DNA of 64,000 bases from Planctomycetota bacterium (GTDB lineage: Bacteria > Planctomycetota > Planctomycetia > Pirellulales > Pirellulaceae). The stretch is from contig JAPLNL010000022.1 in assembly GCA_026692905.1 (NCBI GenBank), positions 46,931 to 110,930 of the forward strand, written 5' to 3'. The translations under genes were made by a program, and so were the position numbers. Shown here piece after piece: positions 1-10,400 of this stretch (the stretch's first letter is position 1; every line of letters starts with the position of its first letter). The notes beneath the pieces were generated by a model that searched no databases, was not told the origin of the DNA, and saw only the letters and a list, made by a program, of their open reading frames with translations.

Positions 1-72
1 CACCGGACGCTTGCGCCGTTTCGCTACTTGCTCTAAGAGGGATCAAGTCGGAGAGCTTTGCACCATGGTTTG

Positions 73-1206
73 TCACTTCGAGAAACGTGACAATCTCAAG
101 AAATCAAGGCCTACAGAAACGGGCCGTTCCATCGCCAACTCCGCGGCCAATTCTCCCAAGACGCTCGTGAACTTGAACCCGTGCCCCGACAATCCCGCTA
201 CGATCGTGACTTGCGGATAGCTCGGCATCGTATCCACAATAAAGTGTTCGTCAGGGGTCATGGTGTAGTAACAGCCTGACCATCGTGTCATTCGCTTGCT
301 CACCTCCGGCAAATTCTTTGTCAGGAACGATTCTACGGCTAATTCGTCTTCGCCATTTCGTTTGTGGTTGCCATCGATTTCAGAACTCACGGGTTCGCCA
401 CCGCTATGCCGAGCGATCTTGAGCCCTAACGCATCGCGTTGTGGGAAACCATAAAAGAACCCTGTGGGCGTCTCATAGAAAAAGCACGGAAAGCCATCGA
501 TTTCACGATACGAGTCGTTTTCGACTTCGAACCAGTAAAGATGCTTTTGCAAAACCTGCAGCGGGATTCTTAATTGACTGAGCAACTCGACAGCCCAAGG
601 TCCGGCCGCAAGAATGAGCTTGTCCGCAAAAAAATCTTCTTCCTGCGTTTGAACGCGCACACCAGCTCCATTCGGCTCCCAACCGATTACTTTCTGATTG
701 ACTTCTAGCGTGGCACCTAACCTAGCCGCACTGTCCAAGTGAGCTTGCACGCATGCTTCTACATTCAAATAGCCTGCATCCTTTTCCAAAACGACAGACC
801 ATGAGTCATCCCCATGCAAACCTGGAAAGTTCTTTTTTGCTTCCCTCATGCTCAGACGTTCGATGGGTAGATCAAACTGAGCGGCACTTTTCAGAACACC
901 GGGAATTACGATACCATCGTCAGGTCCGATTTCGAGAAGACCAGTTGGATGATACAGCCTCTTTTCCGATCTGGACTCTAGTTCGTGCCAAAGGTGATAG
1001 GCACGGCACAACAACGGTACATAGTCCGGATGTTCGAAATACGATTTGCGGATGATCCGTGTTTCGCCGTGTGAGCTGCCGCGCGAATGCGGGGGCGAAA
1101 ACTGGTCCAAACCGAGAACACAGTAGCCTCGCTCTGCCAACGCAAACGCCGACGCACTGCCAACGCCCCCCAAACCAACCACAATAACATCGTAAATCTT
1201 GGCCAT
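73..1206 (-). CDS. SolA/SoxA-type FAD amine oxidase (N-methyltryptophan oxidase / monomeric sarcosine oxidase family)
   Basis: Predicted flavoprotein of 377 residues that oxidises secondary amino acids such as sarcosine or N-methyltryptophan, releasing formaldehyde and hydrogen peroxide. A dinucleotide-binding GLGGVG motif lies at residues 11-16 and is followed by the family stretch GSSHGETRIIR near residues 43-53. Near the C-terminus SGCYYTMTPDEH places a cysteine at residue 312, matching the position of the cysteine that binds FAD covalently in monomeric sarcosine oxidase (about 315). Length matches the family (370-390). ATG start at 1206. It is transcribed alone, with a palindromic repeat between it and ppk. 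The exact substrate cannot be told from sequence. Confidence 0.88.
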   Translation of the reverse strand: MAKIYDVIVVGLGGVGSASAFALAERGYCVLGLDQFSPPHSRGSSHGETRIIRKSYFEHPDYVPLLCRAYHLWHELESRSEKRLYHPTGLLEIGPDDGIVIPGVLKSAAQFDLPIERLSMREAKKNFPGLHGDDSWSVVLEKDAGYLNVEACVQAHLDSAARLGATLEVNQKVIGWEPNGAGVRVQTQEEDFFADKLILAAGPWAVELLSQLRIPLQVLQKHLYWFEVENDSYREIDGFPCFFYETPTGFFYGFPQRDALGLKIARHSGGEPVSSEIDGNHKRNGEDELAVESFLTKNLPEVSKRMTRWSGCYYTMTPDEHFIVDTMPSYPQVTIVAGLSGHGFKFTSVLGELAAELAMERPVSVGLDFLRLSRFSK

Positions 1207-1281
1207 ACGATTCGTCGAAGCAAAAATGTGAATATGATTTTACTCTCGTTCCAAAGCTCCGTCTTGGAACGCACTGCCCTC

Positions 1282-1336
1282 GAGGCTCCGCCTCGCGTTA
1301 GCCGTGCTATGACAACTTAGGAGGCAGGAGCCTCCG
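1282..1336. repeat. REP-like palindrome, family A, divergent copy
   Basis: Arms GAGGCTCCGCCTC and GGCAGGAGCCTCC face each other between the flavin oxidase and ppk. The copy belongs to a family seen again near 6744, 11702, 14463, 22146, 41272, 41370 and 49219. It lies between two minus-strand genes and may act as a transcript end or be a passive repeat. Confidence 0.55.
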
Positions 1337-1417
1337 GTGCATTGCGTCCCCAGGCGGAGCCGGGGGACGAGTGCAAATACACGCCAAGCGCCTGATGCTC
1401 ACTGTTCCGCGGGTGTC

Positions 1418-3535
1418 TTACTCCTTACTCGTCGTTGCCGCCTTATGCGGTTCGAATGTCGTCCTCGCCGCGTGTTCCGCTTTTTTGATCGCCGACAATG
1501 CGGACTCATACAAGAATCTCTGTGCCCGAAACTTGGCTTGGTTTTGCTCGGGATGGATGCGACTATAACGGCCATCGCTTCCAAGTCGCCACGCGTTTTG
1601 GTTGTCGCGGAAGTAGGTGTCGAGAATTTCCATCAATCGGCGACGAGAACCGGTATCTTCGATCGGGACTAGCAATTCGACTCGTCGGTCAAAGGAACGA
1701 GGCATCCAATCCGCACTGCTGATAAAGACAGCGTCGTCCCCGCCATGGTAGAAATAAAAGACACGGGCATGCTCGAGGAATCGGTCAACAATGCTCACCA
1801 CGGAAATATTTTCGCTTTGACCAGGAACACCTGGACGCAAGCAACATACACCTCGAATATTGAGACGAATAATGACGCCTGCTTGGCTGGCTTCATAGAG
1901 TGCATTGATAATGTCGGGGTCGACGAGCGAGTTCATTTTGCCGGCAATGTAAGCCTTCTGGCCATTTCGCTTGTTGATCGTCTCGGCTTGAATCAGCGCC
2001 AGAAGTTTCTTTCGAAGTCCTAACGGAGCCGAGTCGAGCTTGTCGTAAGGCTGCGGCTGGCTGTAGCCTGTGATCGCATTGATAAAGGAGCTGGCATCGC
2101 GGCCCAGCGATTCATTGCAAGTCATGTAGCTGATGTCGCTATACATGCGAGCGGTCGTTTCGTTGTAGTTGCCCGTTCCAAAGTGAACGTAGCGAACAAT
2201 TCCCGAAGGCTCACGACGTACCACGACGCAAATCTTTGCGTGTGTCTTGAGGCCGCGGACTCCATAGATGACTTGTACGCCAGATCGTTCGAGCTCACGA
2301 GCCCACTCGATATTGCGTGCTTCATCGAATCTCGCCTTGAGCTCGACAATAGCGGTAACATACTTGCCACGTTCCGCGGCACGTTTCAGGGCTGCAACGA
2401 TCGGGCTTTTGCGACTGGTTCGATAGAGCACTTGTTTGATCGCAAGCACATCCGGATCCTCTGCAGCTTCTTCCAGGAATCGAACGACGGGTTCGAAGCT
2501 TTCGTACGGATGACACAGGAGCAAATCGCGTTCGCTAATCGACTTGAACATGGACTGAGTCGGATCGATCACGGGCGACCGCTGAGGAATCCAAGGTGTG
2601 TCTTTGAGAGCCGGGAATCCCTCCATGTCGGTCAGATACATCATGCTGGAAAGATCGAGTGGTCCAGGAAACTTGAAAACGTCACATGGGTTCAAGCCGA
2701 GCTTGTCTTGCAAAAACTGGAGCGTGGGCTCGGAGGCAGAGTCCGCGATTTCGAGTCGAACAAAACCTGCCGACCGCCGAGAATGCAACACCTCTTGCAT
2801 CCCCAACATAAGGTCCGCCGCACTGTCTTCGCGTACGGAAACGTCGGCGTTTCTCGTTACGCGAAACGCAATGCATTCCTCAATACGTTTTCCGGGATAA
2901 TATTGATCGACCCATTCTGCGGTGACATCTTCCAGCAACGCGTAGTTGTAGCCGCGATCACTTGGCAAGGTGATGAATCGCGAGAGAACTTTGCCGAGCG
3001 GGATAAAGGCAAAGCGGTGCGGCTTTTCGGAATCGCCACTCGCCATGCGCACGCATAAGTGCATTCCGAGGTTGACCAAGATCGGAAATGGGCTATCCGG
3101 GTCGATGTCCATCGGTGAAATGACAGGGTAAATTTCCTCATTGAAGAACCGCGTGATCGCTTCGCGATGTCGCGCGGATGCATTGCGCGCAGAAATTCGC
3201 TCAAGCCCTTCGGCGGTCAAGGTCGGTTCCACTGCGGTTAGAAAACAATCGTATTGGTCACGAATAATCGCGTTGACGCGCTCGTAAATATCCTCGAGTT
3301 GCTCCGTTACCGTCTTGCCGCTTGGATCGGGCGTTTCGATGCCGCGGGCTTGATGGAGTTGCAAACCGCCCACGCGAACCATGAAGAATTCGTCCATGTT
3401 GCTCGCGGTAATGGCGAGAAACTTGAGACGTTCTAGAACCGGCACCTTCGTGTAAAGTGCTTGGTCCAAGACCCGTTGGTTGAACTCAAGCCAGCTGAGT
3501 TCACGATTGATAAAAGTTTGGTTGGAATTCGACAT
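1418..3535 (-). CDS. ppk1: Polyphosphate kinase 1
   Basis: Cytosolic or membrane-associated enzyme that reversibly moves the gamma phosphate of ATP onto polyphosphate chains. The 705-residue protein has the full PPK1 order: N-terminal domain starting INRELSWLEFNQRVL (residues 9-23), head domain, and two phospholipase-D-like C-terminal domains. The histidine that is autophosphorylated in Escherichia coli (H435) corresponds to H432 in GLKTHAKICVVV. The second conserved histidine (E. coli H592) corresponds to H589 in FLEHARVFYFY. HFGTGNYNETTARMYSD at 451-467 is also typical. Length and start (ATG at 3535) agree with the family. No ppx lies beside it. Confidence 0.97.
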   Translation of the reverse strand: MSNSNQTFINRELSWLEFNQRVLDQALYTKVPVLERLKFLAITASNMDEFFMVRVGGLQLHQARGIETPDPSGKTVTEQLEDIYERVNAIIRDQYDCFLTAVEPTLTAEGLERISARNASARHREAITRFFNEEIYPVISPMDIDPDSPFPILVNLGMHLCVRMASGDSEKPHRFAFIPLGKVLSRFITLPSDRGYNYALLEDVTAEWVDQYYPGKRIEECIAFRVTRNADVSVREDSAADLMLGMQEVLHSRRSAGFVRLEIADSASEPTLQFLQDKLGLNPCDVFKFPGPLDLSSMMYLTDMEGFPALKDTPWIPQRSPVIDPTQSMFKSISERDLLLCHPYESFEPVVRFLEEAAEDPDVLAIKQVLYRTSRKSPIVAALKRAAERGKYVTAIVELKARFDEARNIEWARELERSGVQVIYGVRGLKTHAKICVVVRREPSGIVRYVHFGTGNYNETTARMYSDISYMTCNESLGRDASSFINAITGYSQPQPYDKLDSAPLGLRKKLLALIQAETINKRNGQKAYIAGKMNSLVDPDIINALYEASQAGVIIRLNIRGVCCLRPGVPGQSENISVVSIVDRFLEHARVFYFYHGGDDAVFISSADWMPRSFDRRVELLVPIEDTGSRRRLMEILDTYFRDNQNAWRLGSDGRYSRIHPEQNQAKFRAQRFLYESALSAIKKAEHAARTTFEPHKAATTSKE

Positions 3536-3793
3536 AAATCACATCAAAACGTTTTTTGCGGACAACTCAATCTCGAACGCTTATCGTACACGGATTTCGA
3601 ATTTCGAGAACCGACAACATATTGGGGCCACGATTCGTAGCTGGATTCGTAAGAATTCAGCAAGTTCTACTTTCCTGCAAATCCCGCTACCGAAGTTTTC
3701 ATTCCGCCGCTCGCCTAAAGACAAATCCTTGAAAAAACGATAAGCTCAGGAGACCAAAGCTTTCTCATTCTCATCGTTTTTGCAGCCTGTTCC

Positions 3794-6595
3794 ATGTCGC
3801 AAAGTGAAAAATCTCCACCCTCGATGTGTTTCCCAAGCTCGGAGACACTAAAGCAGACTGCGGAGCACCAAAGGTTGGTCCAGTCCAAGCAACGTCAAGT
3901 CAATTGGCAACGCTGGGGCGGCTACCTGTCCGAAAGGCAATGGGGAACAGTCCGAGAGGATTACTCGCAAAACCAAGAGGCTTGGTTCTTCCTGCCCCAC
4001 GATCACGCTCGCTCCAGGGCCTACCGCTGGGGCGAAGACGGACTGCTCGGAATTTGTGACCGACAAGGACGATTGTGCTTTTCGTTCGCGTTTTGGAACA
4101 ATCGCGACCCAATTCTTAAGGAGCGACTTTTCGGGCTTTCCGGGCCAGAAGGGAATCACGGAGAGGACGTCAAGGAGTGTTACTACTACCTAGACTCGAC
4201 GCCGACCCATTCCTACATGAAGGGGCTCTACAAATATCCTCAAGCCCGTTTCCCATACGAAAACCTGACCGATATCAATCGTCGTCGGTCCCGTACGGAA
4301 AACGAATATGAATTGGTGGACACGGGCGTATTCGACAGCGAAGCCTACTTCGACTGCCAAATTGAGTACGCTAAAGGGGAAGCCGACGATATTTTGATCC
4401 AGCTGACCGTCAGCAACCGTGGCCCGGCGCCCGCGGTCTTGCATATCTTGCCGCAATTATGGTTTCACAATTCGTGGATCTGGGGCTGCGAACATGATGG
4501 TTGCACCAGCAAACCTCGAATGCGATTGCACAAGTCTCCAAACGATCCAACTGGTGTCGTTCTCTGCGACCATGAATCCCTTGGGCACTTTGAATTTCGA
4601 GTCGATTTGGGACCCAAAGGTGAAAAACCGATGTGGCTCTTCACCGAAAATGAAACCAACCCCAATCGCCATCCCGGTGCTCCTACATCCGGAGCATTTT
4701 TCAAAGATGCATTTCACGCTTGCGTTGTCGATGGCGTAGCCAACGGGGCTGATACGCGAACCTTTGGCACCAAATGCGCTGCACACTACATCGTAATTGT
4801 TAAGCAGGATGAACCAATCGTTATTCGCTGTCGTCTGACCGGTATCTCGCTCGAGTCCTTAATGGAGGAGGACGCTGCCAAGCCCTCAACTCAGCAACCC
4901 ATCATGGAACCGATTTTCTACGACAAGCGATTCGGCGAGGAATTTGAATCCACTCTATCGCTACGCCAGTCCGAATCCGACGAATTCTATTCCGAGTGCA
5001 TTTCATCCCAACTAACCGTTGAGGAAAAGGCCATCTCACGGCAAGCGTATGCGGGTCTGCTTTGGACCAAACAATTTTATTACTATGTCGTTGATTCTTG
5101 GATTCACGGCGATCCAAATAGCCCGCCACCGCCGCCCGGACGCGATCAAGGACGCAATAGCGATTGGACACATCTCTTCAATCGAGACGTTATCTCCATG
5201 CCAGACAAATGGGAGTACCCATGGTATGCGGCATGGGACGTTGCTTTCCACATGATCCCGATGGCGAGAATCGATATCGAATTCGCTAAGAGCCAACTGA
5301 TCCTATTCCTTCGCGAATGGTACATGCACCCCAATGGCCAGATACCAGCCTACGAATGGGCTCTGAATGACGTGAACCCGCCTGTGCATGCCTGGGCATG
5401 CTGGCACGTATACAAACTCAGCGGCGACAAAGAGTTTTTGGCTCGAACCTTTCAAAAACTGCTTCTCAATTTCACATGGTGGGTCAATCGCAAGGACACA
5501 CGCGGCCAGCACGTTTTCAGCGGAGGTTTTCTGGGATTAGACAATATTGGTGTTTTCGATCGGAGCAAGCCTTTGCCGGGTGGCGGTACGCTCGATCAAG
5601 CGGACGCGACAGCTTGGATGGCCTTCTTCTGCGGCAACATGCTGCAAATGGCGTTGGAGTTGGCCTCGGAAAACCAAGCTTATTCGGATATGGCTAGCAA
5701 GTTCTTCGAACACTACGTCGCGATCGCAGAAGCCATGAACACACTCCATGGCACGGGACTTTGGGAAAAAGAAGACGGCTTCTATTACGATCATTTACTG
5801 CGAGATGGCAACAGTACTGCCATGCGGGTGCGATCACTCGTTGGATTGATTCCATTGTGCTCCAACGTCATGATCCACGAGACGACCTTGCAACGTCTTC
5901 CAAGCTTTCAGCGTCGCATGAATTGGTTTTTGAAAAACAGACCGCAAATGGCCAAGCACATGGCATACATGGAGAAGTTCTGTCCGGCCGGTTCAACCAC
6001 CGAGATGCGCCTATTGGCGATCCCTTCGACCGAACGTTTTCGAAGGTTATTGGGTTACATGTTGGACGAAAAAGAGTTCTTGTCTCCCTATGGCATTCGC
6101 TCCATGTCCGCCATCCACGGCGAAAAACCTTTTGTCTTCGAATACGCTGGGGGCAAGGAGTCGGTCGGCTACGTTCCCGGTGAAAGCAACACCGGAATGT
6201 TCGGCGGCAACAGCAACTGGCGCGGTCCCGTTTGGTTCCCACTGAATTACCTGATTGTCGAGTCCCTGCGACAGTATCACGAATTTTACGGTGAGACATT
6301 CCAAGTGGAATGCCCGACAGGTTCGGGCATTTTGATGAACTTGCGTGAGGTCGCTGATGAAATCGAACGCCGACTGATTTTGCTTTTTAAGAACGACAAG
6401 CAGGGGGCGAAGCCTTGCCATGGCGGTGATGAACGCTACGCAAAGGATCCGCATTGGAAGGATCTCATGTTATTTCACGAGTATTTCCACGGTGACACTG
6501 GTCGTGGGCTCGGTGCGAACCACCAAACCGGCTGGACGTCACTTGTAGCGACCATGCTCGAGCATCAAGCAGCGTGCAAAACCGAACCAATATGA
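3794..6595 (+). CDS. GH63/MGH1-like glycoside hydrolase (predicted glucosidase)
   Basis: A 933-residue protein without a signal peptide, so probably cytosolic. It resembles bacterial members of the GH63 (processing alpha-glucosidase) clan, with an N-terminal beta-sandwich followed by an (alpha/alpha)6 barrel. Barrel landmarks are [14 protein letters not shown] near residue 475, [11 protein letters not shown] near 515, [13 protein letters not shown] near 808 and [11 protein letters not shown] near 908. In this clan the Asp of the WD motif and a glutamate late in the barrel are the catalytic pair. Related bacterial proteins act on glucosylglycerate, mannosylglycerate or short alpha-glucans. ATG at 3794 is the first start and gives the normal length. 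It stands alone between repeats; the substrate is an inference only. Confidence 0.8.
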   Translation: MSQSEKSPPSMCFPSSETLKQTAEHQRLVQSKQRQVNWQRWGGYLSERQWGTVREDYSQNQEAWFFLPHDHARSRAYRWGEDGLLGICDRQGRLCFSFAFWNNRDPILKERLFGLSGPEGNHGEDVKECYYYLDSTPTHSYMKGLYKYPQARFPYENLTDINRRRSRTENEYELVDTGVFDSEAYFDCQIEYAKGEADDILIQLTVSNRGPAPAVLHILPQLWFHNSWIWGCEHDGCTSKPRMRLHKSPNDPTGVVLCDHESLGHFEFRVDLGPKGEKPMWLFTENETNPNRHPGAPTSGAFFKDAFHACVVDGVANGADTRTFGTKCAAHYIVIVKQDEPIVIRCRLTGISLESLMEEDAAKPSTQQPIMEPIFYDKRFGEEFESTLSLRQSESDEFYSECISSQLTVEEKAISRQAYAGLLWTKQFYYYVVDSWIHGDPNSPPPPPGRDQGRNSDWTHLFNRDVISMPDKWEYPWYAAWDVAFHMIPMARIDIEFAKSQLILFLREWYMHPNGQIPAYEWALNDVNPPVHAWACWHVYKLSGDKEFLARTFQKLLLNFTWWVNRKDTRGQHVFSGGFLGLDNIGVFDRSKPLPGGGTLDQADATAWMAFFCGNMLQMALELASENQAYSDMASKFFEHYVAIAEAMNTLHGTGLWEKEDGFYYDHLLRDGNSTAMRVRSLVGLIPLCSNVMIHETTLQRLPSFQRRMNWFLKNRPQMAKHMAYMEKFCPAGSTTEMRLLAIPSTERFRRLLGYMLDEKEFLSPYGIRSMSAIHGEKPFVFEYAGGKESVGYVPGESNTGMFGGNSNWRGPVWFPLNYLIVESLRQYHEFYGETFQVECPTGSGILMNLREVADEIERRLILLFKNDKQGAKPCHGGDERYAKDPHWKDLMLFHEYFHGDTGRGLGANHQTGWTSLVATMLEHQAACKTEPI

Positions 6596-6657
6596 TTTTT
6601 TTAAGCGAGGCTGACGTCCAATGGTGCACACTTTGCAATTGGTGCTGACAAATTACT

Positions 6658-6734
6658 GAGCCGCGGGCGCTACTAGCCGCGTTACGGTTTCCCTGGCAAA
6701 CTCGGTTGTCGCGGCTAGCTGGCGCCCGCGGCTC
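6658..6734. repeat. Palindromic repeat, family E (GAGCCGCGGGCGC arms)
   Basis: Arms GAGCCGCGGGCGC (6658-6670) and its complement ending at 6734 enclose a second pair CTAGCCGCG / CGCGGCTAG. The 77-base unit folds into one long imperfect hairpin between the glucosidase and the DUF420 gene. A related element is at 22051-22129. Confidence 0.7.
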
Positions 6735-6743
6735 AACTTGTAA

Positions 6744-6767
6744 GCTCGGCAGGAGCCTTGCTCTCCC
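6744..6767. repeat. Half copy of REP-like family A
   Basis: One arm only, GCTCGGCAGGAGCCTTGC, sits directly after the family E palindrome. No partner arm is found nearby, so it is read as a truncated copy. Confidence 0.5.
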
Positions 6768-6810
6768 CGTTACACTTCATCCAATTCCATCCGATTGAGT
6801 TGTTATCTTC

Positions 6811-7350
6811 ATGTCGAATATAGTTCTCGCAGAAAAACGCGCAACGCTGATTGCCAATGTCCTTTCCGTCGTTATTCCATTGGTCGTAGCGATCCTGTTG
6901 GGGATTCGGACGAAGGTTGATTTAGGTGCTTGGACAAAATTTTTACCGCACGCGATTGGTGCCATCAACACGCTAACTTCGCTGTTGTTGGTCCTCGGGT
7001 TGGTGGCCCAAAAGTCGGGCAAGATTGGTTTGCATCGCTTGGCGATGACCTCCGCGTTTTGCTTAGGGGCGGTGTTCTTGGTTTGCTACGTGACGTACCA
7101 CCTATCGAATCCATCGACTGCCTACGGTGGCGTCGGAACGATGCGAACGTTGTACTACGGCTTGCTGATCTCTCACATCGTTTTGTCGCTAGTCGTCCTG
7201 CCGTTGGTCTTGAGAGCGTTCCTGTTTGCGTTGACAAATCAAATTGCAAAGCATCGCAAGATCGCGAAATACGCATATCCGATCTGGCTGTATGTTTCGA
7301 CCACCGGAGTGCTGGTGTACCTGATGATTTCGCCCTATTACGGCAGCTAG
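6811..7350 (+). CDS. DUF420 membrane protein (CtaM/YozB-like)
   Basis: A 179-residue integral membrane protein with five likely hydrophobic segments (about residues 13-30, 44-66, 75-97, 113-137 and 155-175). Histidines lie at membrane edges in KFLPHAIGAINT, KSGKIGLHRLAM, VTYHLSNPST and LISHIVLSL, the pattern of DUF420. Known relatives (CtaM/YozB in Bacillus and Staphylococcus) help mature heme-copper oxidases. No oxidase genes are visible here, so the role in respiratory-complex assembly is inferred from family alone. ATG start at 6811. It points towards the minus-strand cytochrome giant and ends 96 bases from it. Confidence 0.8.
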   Translation: MSNIVLAEKRATLIANVLSVVIPLVVAILLGIRTKVDLGAWTKFLPHAIGAINTLTSLLLVLGLVAQKSGKIGLHRLAMTSAFCLGAVFLVCYVTYHLSNPSTAYGGVGTMRTLYYGLLISHIVLSLVVLPLVLRAFLFALTNQIAKHRKIAKYAYPIWLYVSTTGVLVYLMISPYYGS

Positions 7351-7446
7351 CCGTTGGGCGAACTGAGAAAAGCGAACGAGGGCCTTGGGCCCAAGTTCGC
7401 AACATGCTTGGCGTGCTAAGGGATCGAAGCCACCTCTCGCATCTAC

Positions 7447-10400
7447 CTAAAGCACCAGCGATTCTAGGTAGTCGATCAGCGATGCCAGGTCGTGCGTTGT
7501 GAACTCGTCCATGACACCGGTCGGCATGACCGAGGTTGGAGATGTTTTGCGTTCCTCGATTTCGTTCTTCATCAATGTGATTTCGGCACCTTTTTGATCG
7601 CGTATCGTGACCCGATCCGTTAACTCGTTCGTGACGAAACCGCTTTGTACTGCTCCATCCTTGGTCAAAATCAAGTTCGTAATGAAGCCTTGCGCAATCG
7701 TTTTGCTTGGCTCCATGACCGCCACAGTTAACTCGGGCCGCTTGTAAGTCTTGGCGATCGTCCCGAGATACGGGCCTTTTTGCACTTCGTCTTGTCGCAC
7801 CGTATGGCAGGCTCCACAGTTCGCTTTCGCAAAGACTTCCTTGCCATGGGCAACATCTCCACGAATCGACACGACTTGAGCGATGGCTTCTTCCATCGAC
7901 AGCGTACTAATCTTGGGAGTGCTGTCTTTGGTCGCAGGCGCGATCTTGAGTTGCTTGACGACCGACTTGGCTATTTTCGCTACGGACTCATCTGGGTCTT
8001 CGGTCGCTTTCAAAATCTTGCTATCCAAAGAACGATTGCCGATTTCGGCTGCAGCCTGCATCAACCGCCCACGTCGATCCGGTTGCTGCCAGAGTTTTTC
8101 AATCGCTTTCTGAGCAACTTGCAGTGTTTCTGGACTTCCATTTTTGCGAGAGCCGATGGCTAGTAGCTCCACATCCGCCCAAAATCCAATATCGGTGTTT
8201 GCGACCTTTGCCAATTCGTCAAACGTGGAGACGTGCGGGTCCAGCGTGGCAGAATTGACGAACGCTTCGCGGGCATTCTTGCGATCCTTGTCGGCTTCTT
8301 TGATACGCTGTATTTTGGAAAGTGCCGTAAGTATCGCGAGCGGTGTATCCTCTGTGTTGCTCTTGGACAAAGCAATCACGGCATCCGACAACATCGCCGC
8401 CGATGCATCTGGTTTGTTGACTAGCCGCAATAAGAGTTCCATCCCACTGGCAGGAATCTCTTTGGCCGATGCCAACTGCGCGAGCGCTGGACCGAGCAAT
8501 TGCTCGTTTGTCTTGGCCAAAGTTAACATTCGTTCCAACGAGTCGTTCGACTCGATTCGGTTGCGTTGCATGGTCTCGATGAGATATGCGGCGTCCTCTG
8601 GAACCGCTTTGTCTAGCACCTTTCGCAATGCGGACGCAATCTTTTCGGTCTCGCTCCAGGGCTCAGGTTGGTAATAAGGACCACGGGTGTCGGGGCGAGT
8701 CCCCCACGAATCACCTTTCCAAACTCCTTCCACGAAATGCAACCGACATAGTGCAAACAAAATCTCGCGACGAAGTTGAGAGGAACTGGCTTTGTCGAGC
8801 CGAGCCAACAAACCATCGACTACTTCGCTCCTATGCATCATGGCTAGGGCACGCAAAATGGGCTGGCTAGCGACTTTTCCCTCGTCGAGCGTCTTGAAAC
8901 ACGCGGCAAAAATCCCTCTCTGTGCCGCGCATCGAATAGCTGTATGCACGACAACCGGATCCGCATGGCCGAGCGATTGAACCAATTCCTGTTCGGTGGC
9001 CGTTGTTTGGATACGGTCGAGAAGATTGCGGTCCGCACTACGCGATGCCAGGCTCGTTTCAAGAAGACTTTGATAAGACTTGTTGCCTCGTCGCATCAAC
9101 TCACGTTGAGCTTCAATGCGTCGCCGATAGCTATTGGACTGAAGCGTTTCGATCAGTTCGCTATCGGTTGCTTTTCCAAAGACAGGCATTGGGGCAGGCT
9201 GGAAGCCTTTGGGTTTTACGCAAACGATGTACCCCACATCGGGACCTGCCCAATCAAATGTTGCCCCGCGCCAGCTCGCACAGTACATACGGCTGTTGCC
9301 ATCGACGTCTGCATCTGTTGGACGCGTCATTTTGATAAAGGACTCGGGCTTGGCCGTCTCCTCGAACGTGGCGCCGCGTGGAGCAACCGAGTGACGAAAA
9401 AGCGATCCCGTACCCCAGTCCGCTGTGAACGGGGCATTGCCCCATTTACCAAACCCAGGCTCGTCGATGTAGACCGCTCCACAACCAGAACCTCCACCGT
9501 AATCGGCCAAAGGTTGAATGCATTCATCCGAAAAGTTCTTGTACAAACGGGGATAGCCGTGGTTGTCCATGCCTGTGAAATGGTGCATGCGCACATCCCA
9601 TCCGCCGCCGTCGTTGGTATTGTCGCGTGCGAACATGTCCATTTGCGGACTGATCGCCACCTCGAGAATATTACGAGTACCTGTCGCATAGATTTCTAAT
9701 CCAGTACCGTCAGGACGAACGCGAAGGACTCCGCCTCCTCGATGAGTTAACTTGCGACCATCTGTTCCTTCGGCGTCCATGAAACCAAAGTCGCCACCGG
9801 CAATGTAGAGCCATCCGTCAGCACCGATGCTGAGGCCGTTGGTGGTGTGGTCGGCTGGCCGCTTGTCGTAACCGAAGGCAAGGTTCTTTACGAGTATCTT
9901 TTGCTGATCGGCAACACCGTCACCATTGGTATCGATAAATGCGCTCAGGTGCGGCGGGTGCATCACAAAGAGTCGATCGTGGTCCCAGACCAAGCCTCGC
10001 GGTGCATCGATTTCGCAAAACACTTTCGTTTCATCAGCCCGTCCATCGCCATCCACGTCACGAAGTCGAATAACGCGTCCACGCTGTGGATCGCGACCAA
10101 GTGAGCCGTTGCCGTCCGAACTGACATACAGCGTGCCATCCACCGATGCGGCGACAAACACCGGATAGTTGACTGCGGGCGGAGAGGCGAACACGGTGGC
10201 CTCAAAGCCTTCGGGCACTTGAACATCTTTCAAAATTGCCGCTTCCTCTATCGCCGAAAGTTTTTCGATACGAGGGATGGTGTTGCCTGATTTCGCAAAC
10301 GGGTTGCCTTGCAAAGGAACGAACGCTCCCTTGTTGTTTTTGATGTCAGCGGGCCAAAGTGGGCCGATCCCTTCTCCTTTGAGTTTGAGCTCGCGAATGC

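Noticed and set aside
2183..3058. Plus-strand open frame of 291 residues
   Set aside because: It lies wholly opposite ppk1, which has full family conservation.
7447..7500. Possible operon of the DUF420 gene with the cytochrome giant
   Set aside because: The genes converge from opposite strands.
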